Below are positions 53,090 through 60,584 of a stretch of 64,000 bases of DNA, piece by piece (position 1 is the stretch's first letter; each line of letters begins with the position of its first letter). Origin of the DNA: Bradyrhizobium manausense (GTDB taxonomy: Bacteria; Pseudomonadota; Alphaproteobacteria; Rhizobiales; Xanthobacteraceae). The DNA lies in assembly GCF_018131105.1 (NCBI RefSeq), contig NZ_JAFCJI010000004.1:62001-126000 (forward strand). Direction: 5' to 3'. Made by a program: the position numbers and the translations under genes. The notes under the pieces are model-generated. The model was not told where the DNA came from. It searched no databases and saw only the letters and a list, made by a program, of their open reading frames with translations.

Positions 53090-55194
53090 AGAGAATGAAG
53101 CCCATCCCCGTACCCAAGCGGCTCGTCGTCCTCCAGCCGAACGAGCCCATCATCCTCAATCAATCGTTCGAAAAAGCGACGCGTAGCTACATGGACAAGC
53201 ACAAAGCGAATCAGGACGCGGACGTCGCCGCCGAGGACGATCCGGATTTCGACATGGAAGCGGAAGAGCCCGAGCCGGCGCCCCCGCCGCGCGTCCGGCG
53301 CTCCCCCGCACTGGCCGCCGTGGTCGGCGCAGCGTTCGACGCGGCGGTGCCGCCGCAGTTGCGGCGCCGGCTCCAGCATGCCAAGGCGCTGTGCGTTCTG
53401 GTTCAGGTCCCCTCGCCGGCTTGGGTCGCACCCGTCGCAGCCCATTTCCGCAAACGGTTCGGCAGCCGCTGGGTGCATGAAGCCCGCGACGGCTCCATCC
53501 GCACAGCGCACCAGAGCACGATCGGCTCCAGCAAGATCGCGCAAGCGCTGTCGCAGGGGCACTGCGTGGTCGGCATCGCCGCCGATCCGAACATCTTGCC
53601 GCGAGCGCTGATTGCGGCCGTCGACGTCACCATCGAACTCGCAACGCCCTCGGGATCCGCGCTTCGCAACGCCATCCACCGGTTCGGCGGGCGCGCCCCT
53701 GAAAGGATCGATAGCGGAATCGGAACAGGTCTCGACCTCGACGAGATCGTCGCCGCATTTCGTCCGGGTTCGGGCCCCCAACGCATCGCCGATCGCCTGG
53801 CGGCGGCCGCTTCCGCACTACGCGGCGTAGTCCGCAGCGAGCGCGTGCCGCGCTTGGAAGACGCCATCGAGTATGGCGCAGCGAGGACCTGGGGACTTCA
53901 ACTGGCTCGCGACATCGAGGACTACCGCGCCGGGCGCCTCCCTTGGGCCGAGATGCAGAAGGGAATTGTCCTGCACGGCGAGCCTGGAACGGGGAAATCC
54001 CTCTTCGTTCAGTCATTGGCGAAAGCCTGCGGCGGCCTTCCGGTCATCAGCACGAGCGTGCCGGACTGGTTCAATCCCAAAGGGTATTTGGATGCCGTGC
54101 TTCAATCAGTCCGAGCAGTTTTCGACAGAGCCGCATTGCTGTCGGCCTCGACCTCGTCATCCTCCCGGGGGCTTTGCCTCATCTTCATCGACGAGCTGGA
54201 TGCCGTCCCCAACCGGGCAAATTTGGATCCGCGGAACGCCGACTATTGGACCCCCGTAATAGCAGAGCTGAATCTGAGGTGCGACAATGCGACCGACGGC
54301 CGTCGCGGCCAAATACTGATCGCCGCCACCAATAATCTAGGCGCCATCGACGCCGCCCTGCGGCGGCCCGGGCGTTTCGAGGTGGCGGTCGAGATCGAAC
54401 GGCCAGATCTCGCAGGCACGTTGAACATCCTGAAGTTTCACGCCGGCGAACTGAGCGAGCCCGACCTGGCAGAGATCGCCGCGATGGCCGTCCGCTCCAC
54501 GGCCGCCGAGATCATGCATCTCGTCCGCGAGGGCCGCCGCATCGCCCGTCACGCCGGCCACGCCTTTTGCATCGACGACCTGCGCGCGGCGATGCTGCAG
54601 ACCGACGACGACACGCCACCTTCGGCCGACTGGCGCACCTCCGTCCACGAAGCCGGACATGCCGTCGCCGCCCTCGCGATCCCCTACGGCAAAGTGCTTC
54701 ATTGCGTGGTCGGAGCCCGCGGCGCGTCGCCCAATCGCACGATGATCGACTTTACGGGCGACGACCTGCCGACCCGCGCCATGATCGAGGATCGTGTGGT
54801 CATGCTGCTGGCCGGCCGCTCCGCCGAACGGGCGATCCTCGGCGCCGAGTGTGCAGGCGGCGGTGGCGACGAGACCTCCGACCTGGCCGCGGCCACCCGC
54901 GACATCTGCTCCATCCACGCGGCCTGGGGTCTCGGAGGCACCGCGACCTATCTCACGCCGCGAAACGAGGCGATCGACACGCTGCGGCTCGACTATGCGC
55001 TGCGGGCCCGCGTCGACGCCGACTTGGCAACCTTGCAGAAGCGGGCGGATGCCTTGATCCTGCGACATCGCGCGGCGGTTCTCGCCGTCGCGGAAGCGCT
55101 GCGCGCCAAGCGGTATCTCACCGGCGACGCCGTCCGCGCGATCTTCGACGCCAACTCGCCCCGGCGGCGGGGCCGGAGAAAGGTCTCCGCATGA
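53086..55194 (+). CDS. Soluble FtsH-like AAA+ ATPase/M41 zinc protease
   Basis: 702 residues. No N-terminal membrane helices, unlike true FtsH; residues 40-70 are an acidic/proline linker and 75-285 a domain of unknown type. AAA+ core: Walker A GEPGTGKS (298-305), Walker B LIFIDELD (364-371), sensor Asn in AATNN (414-418), arginine finger RRPGRF (426-431). The M41 peptidase domain has the zinc motif HEAGH (521-525) and the third ligand Asp in GGGGDETSDLAAAT (D599). It should be an ATP-driven cytosolic protease. Its encoding in the transposon suggests it acts on transposition complexes, phage or toxin proteins; none of this is shown. Confidence 0.85.
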   Translation: MKRMKPIPVPKRLVVLQPNEPIILNQSFEKATRSYMDKHKANQDADVAAEDDPDFDMEAEEPEPAPPPRVRRSPALAAVVGAAFDAAVPPQLRRRLQHAKALCVLVQVPSPAWVAPVAAHFRKRFGSRWVHEARDGSIRTAHQSTIGSSKIAQALSQGHCVVGIAADPNILPRALIAAVDVTIELATPSGSALRNAIHRFGGRAPERIDSGIGTGLDLDEIVAAFRPGSGPQRIADRLAAAASALRGVVRSERVPRLEDAIEYGAARTWGLQLARDIEDYRAGRLPWAEMQKGIVLHGEPGTGKSLFVQSLAKACGGLPVISTSVPDWFNPKGYLDAVLQSVRAVFDRAALLSASTSSSSRGLCLIFIDELDAVPNRANLDPRNADYWTPVIAELNLRCDNATDGRRGQILIAATNNLGAIDAALRRPGRFEVAVEIERPDLAGTLNILKFHAGELSEPDLAEIAAMAVRSTAAEIMHLVREGRRIARHAGHAFCIDDLRAAMLQTDDDTPPSADWRTSVHEAGHAVAALAIPYGKVLHCVVGARGASPNRTMIDFTGDDLPTRAMIEDRVVMLLAGRSAERAILGAECAGGGGDETSDLAAATRDICSIHAAWGLGGTATYLTPRNEAIDTLRLDYALRARVDADLATLQKRADALILRHRAAVLAVAEALRAKRYLTGDAVRAIFDANSPRRRGRRKVSA

Positions 55195-55475
55195 CGACCT
55201 TTCTCCGTGAGCGGACCAGCCGTCCGACGGCGCCCATCGAGGGGCTCGGGATGGTTTTGGGGCGCCCTGACCGCCCTTCCTCCGGTCCTCGGGAGGTCCG
55301 CGCGGTAGGATTCGCCCCGCCCAGCCGGGTTGCGCACAGCTTTTCCCCAGAAAATCACGCCATGTTGATCGGGGTTCCGCAGCGCCTTCACAGAGCCCGT
55401 AGCGGCGTGAAACCGCGTCGTCGCTGGGCGCAACAGTTCAAGGACTCGATCTCAAGGACTCGAACGACGCAAAAA

Positions 55476-55497
55476 TCGTCACGCGGCCGCGTGACGA
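55476..55497. promoter_or_regulatory. 22-bp perfect palindrome upstream of the tns operon
   Basis: The arm TCGTCACGCGG is followed directly by its exact inverse, CCGCGTGACGA, with no spacer; short A-runs flank it. Perfect symmetry over 22 bp points to an operator for a dimeric regulator, 450 bp before tnsA, or to a recombination or hairpin site. Confidence 0.6.
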
Positions 55498-55889
55498 AAA
55501 TTCCGCTCGCGCGCTTCGCCGACTCGCTCCGCCAGTTTTTCAAGGATTCGATCACGAACGAACCGCGGCGCCGGCGGCACGAAACGCCGCCGCATGCAGC
55601 CGGTCAGCGCCGGCCTCGGCCGGTGACGCCCCGAAAAACTTCGTGACTCTTTCGAGAGCGATCGCCACCGTGAACCCGACCCAGCGAAAGGAGCAGCCAC
55701 CGCGACAGAACCCCCAAACGAAAAAGGCGACGCCGTTTGCCCGGCGCCGCCCTTCGTGAGGGAAAATCGAGAGGGACGAACCCGACACGACCAACCGCCA
55801 CAGAACCCCCGTAGCTGACCAGTTTCGGCTCGGGAGCGCAATAGTCGCGTCGGGCCAATCCCTCCAGATCCCCGCAATTCACCGTCAAC

Positions 55890-55911
55890 GCCCGGAACCC
55901 AAGTTCCGGGC
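55890..55911 (+). promoter_or_regulatory. Leader hairpin just before tnsA
   Basis: GCCCGGAAC-CCAA-GTTCCGGGC: a perfect 9-bp stem with a 4-nt loop, 35 bp upstream of the tnsA ATG. There is no T-run, so it is more likely to affect message stability or translation than to terminate. Confidence 0.5.
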
Positions 55912-55946
55912 GAACGGCGGAGGCTTGCCGGGCGCGGCCGACCACC

Positions 55947-56681
55947 ATGAGCCAGAACCGACCCCAACTCGAGTCCGTCCGCATCGTGCGCGCCCAGGGG
56001 GGCGGGCCGATCCGCACCATCGTGGAGGCGGCCAAGAGCATGCCCTGCGGCGATTTCCCGTCGCTGAAGGCCGGCCGCGCGATTCCCTGGGAGGGCATCG
56101 AACGCCGCTTCGTGTGGACCTTCGAGGCCCGTTGGGACGTGAAAACCTACATGTCCCAGCCGTTCCGCTTCGAATTCCGCATGAGCGACGGGTCCACGCT
56201 GTTCTACTTTCCGGACTTCGAACTGGTGCTCGACGGCGACGAGATCGAGATCGTCGAGATCAAGAAGACCGAGGCGGAGACCCGCCGCGACCCCCACTAT
56301 GCCTTCAAACTGTGGCTCGCCAGGCGCGTCTGCGAGAAGCGCGGCTGGAAATTCCGCGTCCTCACGGCCGATGAATATCTGGCTGACGGCCACCTGCTCG
56401 AAAACGCTCAGCACATCCGGATGAACAGAACCGCCGCCATCACCGCGGAGGACTACATCCGGCTCGGCGAAGCGTCCCGCCGCCGCTGCGGGGGCACGAT
56501 GACCTGGGCGGATGCCGTTGCCGCCCTCAGCCGCACGGACGATCCCTGGAGCCGCGACGGCCTCGCCCGCCTCCACGCGCTGATCGTCCGCCGCTACGTC
56601 CGCGTGGACATCACCAGGCGCATCACCCAGCGCACGCCGGTCGAAATGACCGAAGCCTCCGCCATCGAGCTCGGGAGGTAG
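55947..56681 (+). CDS. tnsA: TnsA-type transposon endonuclease
   Basis: 244 residues. TnsA cuts the 5' strands at Tn7 ends, giving cut-and-paste movement with TnsB. The restriction-enzyme-like core shows E60 in FEARWDVKTYMSQPFRF, D90 in FYFPDFELVL and the E104-I-K106 pair in EIEIVEIKKTEAET, matching the E/D/(Q)xK triad of TnsA. The C-terminal part (from about 140) is a winged helix that would contact TnsC. Seven bases separate it from tnsB. A ribosome site is not obvious. Confidence 0.87.
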   Translation: MSQNRPQLESVRIVRAQGGGPIRTIVEAAKSMPCGDFPSLKAGRAIPWEGIERRFVWTFEARWDVKTYMSQPFRFEFRMSDGSTLFYFPDFELVLDGDEIEIVEIKKTEAETRRDPHYAFKLWLARRVCEKRGWKFRVLTADEYLADGHLLENAQHIRMNRTAAITAEDYIRLGEASRRRCGGTMTWADAVAALSRTDDPWSRDGLARLHALIVRRYVRVDITRRITQRTPVEMTEASAIELGR

Positions 56682-56688
56682 GCACGCC

Positions 56689-59091
56689 ATGTCCACTCTC
56701 GACATCGATCCCGGGATTCTGATCCAGCACGACGCCAAGGGCCTCATCCGCTTCCTGCGCTGGGACAAGAACAACGTCATGGTCTTCAAGCCGCTCAAGG
56801 GCGGCAAGGAGATTTCGATCCCGGAGCATGATTTCGTCGAGACGCATGGCCGCCGCAGGCTCCGCCTGATCGAGCAGGATGGCGAGGGCAACCCCATCCA
56901 GCTACGCGAGTTCGGCCCCGGCGAGGACTGGACCGAAGAGGACGACCCCGAACAGGCGAAGCTCACCGAAGAGGGGCGCCGGGCGCTCGCGCTGCAGTTC
57001 TACGTTCAGAAGGCCGACGAGGCCGGAAGCGTCTCCCTGGGTGACAAGGGTCTTCAGGAGTTCATCAATCTCTGGCGCCCCGTCGCAATCCAAAAGGGCT
57101 TCGAAGAGAAGGAGCCGGATCCGACCCAGACGAACGGCGGCAAGTCGCCGAGGAAGACCTTCCGCGTCCAGGTCGCCAGGCTGCGCCACTGCATCAAGCG
57201 GTGCGGCAGGCCGGGCGAGCGGCCGCTCGCGGCGTTCAGATCGAACAAGGGTAAGCACACGAAGCGGAAGCTGCCTCCCCAGGTGGATCAGGCAATCGAC
57301 AGCGCCGTCGCCCACTACTACGAAAAGCGCTCCCACCGTTACCAAGACGCCTACTCGCATCTGGATGGCCTGATCAAGGCGCTCAACGGCAAACGCACGG
57401 CAAACCGCCACTTCGCCCTGCCGGCCAGGGAGATCCTGCGCCGCCGCATCGACCGCGCAATGACGTTCGACAACATGGTCCGCAAGTACAGCCGGAAGGA
57501 GGCTTGGCAGAAGATCCACGGCCATCGCGAGCACATCTCCGCAAAGAAGCCGCTCGAGCTCGTCATCATCGATTCGACGCCGCTCGACGTCTACTGCCTG
57601 GACACGGAGACGCTGCTTCCGCTCGGACGCCCGCATCTGACGGTGTGCATCGACGTCTATTCCCGCATGGTGCTGGGATATTGCATCACGTTCGAGCCGC
57701 CCTCGCTCTACTCGGTGCTGCTGTGCCTGAAGCGGGTCAACAAGAACAAGCGGTACGTCTCCCGAATTTACCCCCAGATCACGCGTCCGTGGGACGGCTG
57801 GGGGCTGCCGACGGAGATTCTGCTCGACCTCGACTGGTCGCACAAGGCGCCGTCCTTCCGGCATTCGATGCGCAATCTGGGCACCGAGGTCCACTATGCG
57901 CCTTCGAAAACCCCGCAATACAAGGCGATCTGCGAGCGCCTCTTCCTGACCATCAAGACGAAGCTCATCGAAAAGCTTCCGGGTTCCAGCCAGTACAACA
58001 TCTACGTCATGCGCCAGATCGGCCTCGATCCGAGCAAGGAGGCCCTCGTCACGCTGGCCGACCTCGACGAGGGCATGCACGAATTCATCGACGTCTACAA
58101 TTACGAAAAGCACAAGGGCATCGACGCCGTGCCGGCGCGCGTATGGCACGACGGACTCGTCATCCAGCGCCGGCGTTGGATCAAGGACGTCTCCGCTCTC
58201 GACCACGTTCTCGGCCGCGTCGAGAAGGCTTCGATCTCTGGCGCCGGCATCACTTTCAAGAACATGCAATGGCACGACGAGAGCACCACGACGATGCTGC
58301 TCAACGATCTCGTTCGCTACGAGACCAAGCGCACGCAGCCGAAGGTGCCCTACGGACAGTCGCGGGCGAATGTCGTGATCAAGTGGAATCCGGCCGACGC
58401 CAGCTCGATTTCAGTCTGGAATCGCGGCGGCGAGCCACATCCCTACTGGGTTTCCCTGCCGAACGCAGATCCGCAATTCCTGCCGGGACTGTCCTTCTGG
58501 CATCATGAGCGGCTGCGAGAGTTCGCCGAGGAGCGCAATCTGAAGTTCAGCACCGTCGAGCAACGCCTCGACGCCTATAATCGCCTGCGCAACTACTGCC
58601 GCACGCTCGCCGGCGAGATGCCGATGCGCCAATCCCGGCAGGCCAGGCGCACGCTGGCCTGGTCGCAGGGCCAGTTCGACGACACCCCGATCAACGATCC
58701 CGTCGAGATCACCCTCGACGACATCATCGACGTCGAAGCCGAGGCATCCACCGCCGGCCTCAACAAGGTGGAAGCGGAAGGGGTACCCGACCAGCTCGCG
58801 GCGGAGCTGCTCGACCGCGCGAACGAGCCGCCGAAGGGCCGCACCCCCAGCAAGATCACGACCGCCAAGGCGCAGCGCACGAAGAAGCGTAAGAACGCCG
58901 AGGCGGAGCAGGCCGAACACGAGGCCTACGTCAAGAAAGTCCGCGGTGATCCGACCGGCGATCCGAAATCCCGCGGCACCCCCGTCCCCATCGATGACGA
59001 CGACGACGAGGGCTGGGGCGTGGCGCCCGCTGATCCCCCGGCGCGCGACGAGCAGATCGACAGCAATTCCGCTGACGATGAAGGCTGGTAA
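56689..59091 (+). CDS. tnsB: TnsB/TniA-type DDE transposase
   Basis: 800 residues. Helix-turn-helix domains occupy about 90-270, the integrase core about 285-430: first Asp D295 in LVIIDSTPLDVYCLD, second Asp in EILLDLDWSHKAPSF (D382 likely, DWS instead of the usual DNG) and E416 in KTPQYKAICERLFLTI. A beta-barrel follows, then a long charged tail with a basic patch at 715-737 and the motif DDEGW twice (772-776 and at the very end, 796-800). In Tn7-like systems the TnsB tail hooks onto TnsC. Joins the 3' ends to the target. Confidence 0.9.
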   Translation: MSTLDIDPGILIQHDAKGLIRFLRWDKNNVMVFKPLKGGKEISIPEHDFVETHGRRRLRLIEQDGEGNPIQLREFGPGEDWTEEDDPEQAKLTEEGRRALALQFYVQKADEAGSVSLGDKGLQEFINLWRPVAIQKGFEEKEPDPTQTNGGKSPRKTFRVQVARLRHCIKRCGRPGERPLAAFRSNKGKHTKRKLPPQVDQAIDSAVAHYYEKRSHRYQDAYSHLDGLIKALNGKRTANRHFALPAREILRRRIDRAMTFDNMVRKYSRKEAWQKIHGHREHISAKKPLELVIIDSTPLDVYCLDTETLLPLGRPHLTVCIDVYSRMVLGYCITFEPPSLYSVLLCLKRVNKNKRYVSRIYPQITRPWDGWGLPTEILLDLDWSHKAPSFRHSMRNLGTEVHYAPSKTPQYKAICERLFLTIKTKLIEKLPGSSQYNIYVMRQIGLDPSKEALVTLADLDEGMHEFIDVYNYEKHKGIDAVPARVWHDGLVIQRRRWIKDVSALDHVLGRVEKASISGAGITFKNMQWHDESTTTMLLNDLVRYETKRTQPKVPYGQSRANVVIKWNPADASSISVWNRGGEPHPYWVSLPNADPQFLPGLSFWHHERLREFAEERNLKFSTVEQRLDAYNRLRNYCRTLAGEMPMRQSRQARRTLAWSQGQFDDTPINDPVEITLDDIIDVEAEASTAGLNKVEAEGVPDQLAAELLDRANEPPKGRTPSKITTAKAQRTKKRKNAEAEQAEHEAYVKKVRGDPTGDPKSRGTPVPIDDDDDEGWGVAPADPPARDEQIDSNSADDEGW

Positions 59092-59112
59092 CAGCAGAAG
59101 GAACTTGAGTAC

Positions 59113-59511
59113 ATGCGTAACTTCATCAGCAAGATCATCCAGCGCCTGCGCGGCTTCGTGAACCGCGGTCCTCGCGACGCGACCGAAGAGACGGTTGTTG
59201 GCGATACGATCCCCACCGTCGAGGAGAACATGCCGTTCAGCACGGAAGCTCAGCAGTCGGAAGCATGGAAACTGCTGAAGCAGCACTGCGCCGAGCTCGC
59301 CGAGCCTGCCGCTTTCGCGACGGTCGACATCAAGACGACCCAGGATCAACGGGCGTCGATCAAGGATCTCCCGCTCGCGGGACGTGAAAAGCGCCCGCGC
59401 GGCCGCAAGCCGAGCAAGACTGCGCTCGCGAAAGCGAAGCGCACGAAGGAGCGCAACGCGGCCGCCAGCACGAAGGTCGCCAAGCGCGTTTCCAAGACCA
59501 AGCGCAAGTAA
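59113..59511 (+). CDS. Small basic protein with a TnsB-tail-like motif
   Basis: 132 residues, placed between tnsB and tnsC, with an AGGA ribosome site. The first 20 residues are amphipathic (MRNFISKIIQRLRGFVNRGP), the middle acidic, and the last 40 strongly basic. Residues 95-117 match TnsB 715-737 at 14 of 23 positions: P-x-GR-x-PSK, then AKA-x-RTK-x-R. No known Tn7 component corresponds. It could compete with TnsB for TnsC, bridge the two, or bind DNA. Gene is well supported by spacing and coding pattern; role unknown. Confidence 0.8.
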   Translation: MRNFISKIIQRLRGFVNRGPRDATEETVVGDTIPTVEENMPFSTEAQQSEAWKLLKQHCAELAEPAAFATVDIKTTQDQRASIKDLPLAGREKRPRGRKPSKTALAKAKRTKERNAAASTKVAKRVSKTKRK

Positions 59512-59522
59512 AGGGCGACGCC

Positions 59523-60584
59523 ATGAAGAACACCGACATCGAGGCCGGCATCGACCGGCTGGCGCGCTTCGACGAAATCATCATCGAACACCCGCGGCTC
59601 GCCAAAATCCGGGAGAAGGTTGCGTGGCTGCTGGGAAACACCGGCAGCGTCGTCGCGGCCAACGAGGTCCGCCGCGCGGCTTCCAGAAACCGGCCGTTCA
59701 AGAAGCGTGAACTCTGGGTCCTGCCCATCGTCGGCCCTAGCGGCGCGATGAAGAGCACGTCGATCGGCAAGGTCGTCGACGAGATCAACGCCGACGAGCG
59801 CTACCCGGAAGGCGACATCCCCGTGCTCTTCGTGACCATGCGCGGGGTCAAGAACGCGCGTGCGTTCCTCTCGCTCGTCATCGAGCACTACGGAGATGCC
59901 GCCAAGGAAGTCCTGCCGGGCTCCGGCCCCATCAACGCGCAGGTCGTCTCGCGCGGCATCTATCACCTCGCCCGGGAGAAGCACACGCTCCTGCTGGTCA
60001 TCGACGAGGCGCACGAGATGCTCCGGCACGACGGCGGCAAGACCGGCCACTCCATGGCGATGCTGATCAAAACGCTGGTGAACGAAGGCATCTTTTCTGT
60101 GATCCTCGTCGGCACCCACGAGATGCTCCGACTCTTCCGCTCGAAGGAGCTCAAGTCGCGCACCGTCGCCGACGAGGACGCGACCTTGCGCCCGTTCGAC
60201 ATCAAGAAGGAGGCTGATCGCAAGTATTTCTTCCGCTTCCTGCAGCGCATCGAGGACGAAATGGTGCAGAGAGGCGTCGTCGCCGAGCCGCTCGGCTGGG
60301 TCTCCAGCCTGGAGGACCGCGCCAAGATCTACGACATGAGCGAAGGCGTGCCGGGCATCGCCTGCCGGGTGCTGCGCATGGCGCTCGAACGCGCTCTGCG
60401 CAAAGGCCGCACGTCGGTTGCCTGGGAGGACTTCGAGAGCGCGTTCCGCGCCTTCAACGCCACCGAAGAGCACCCCCTGTTCGACCCCTTCGCCAAAGGC
60501 CCGCACAAGGAGACCTTGGGTCGCCTCAAGATCGAGGCCGAAGCCAAGAAGAAGCCGCCCGGACAGGGCCGAGAGGCCGCATGA
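59523..60584 (+). CDS. tnsC: TnsC-type AAA+ transposition regulator
   Basis: 353 residues. TnsC forms ATP-dependent filaments linking target selection to TnsAB. Walker B LLLVIDEAHEML (156-167) and sensor 1 SVILVGTHEM are regular, but Walker A reads GPSGAMKST (71-79): Met76 occupies the place of the Gly that normally precedes the catalytic Lys. Sensor 2 lies in GVPGIACRVLRMALERAL. ATP binding may persist with altered hydrolysis. Starts 11 bp after the small basic protein and overlaps tniQ by 4 bp. Confidence 0.88.
   Translation: MKNTDIEAGIDRLARFDEIIIEHPRLAKIREKVAWLLGNTGSVVAANEVRRAASRNRPFKKRELWVLPIVGPSGAMKSTSIGKVVDEINADERYPEGDIPVLFVTMRGVKNARAFLSLVIEHYGDAAKEVLPGSGPINAQVVSRGIYHLAREKHTLLLVIDEAHEMLRHDGGKTGHSMAMLIKTLVNEGIFSVILVGTHEMLRLFRSKELKSRTVADEDATLRPFDIKKEADRKYFFRFLQRIEDEMVQRGVVAEPLGWVSSLEDRAKIYDMSEGVPGIACRVLRMALERALRKGRTSVAWEDFESAFRAFNATEEHPLFDPFAKGPHKETLGRLKIEAEAKKKPPGQGREAA

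Larger units (their letters stand above)
55195..55946. other. 752-bp leader region before tnsA
   Basis: No firmly supported gene. A basic, proline-rich frame continues from an ATG overlapping the protease stop (55191-55646) but looks spurious. Instead the stretch holds repeated AAGGAyTCGA words (55441, 55454, 55547), a 22-bp palindrome at 55476, paired ACAGAACCCCC words (55704 and 55801) and a strong hairpin at 55890. It is probably a regulatory region of the tns operon. Confidence 0.5.

Noticed and set aside
55191..55646. Reading frame of 151 codons overlapping the protease stop by ATGA.
   Set aside because: Arg/Pro/Ser-rich without any recognisable pattern, and it runs across the 22-bp palindrome and the repeated AAGGAyTCGA words, which explain the sequence better.
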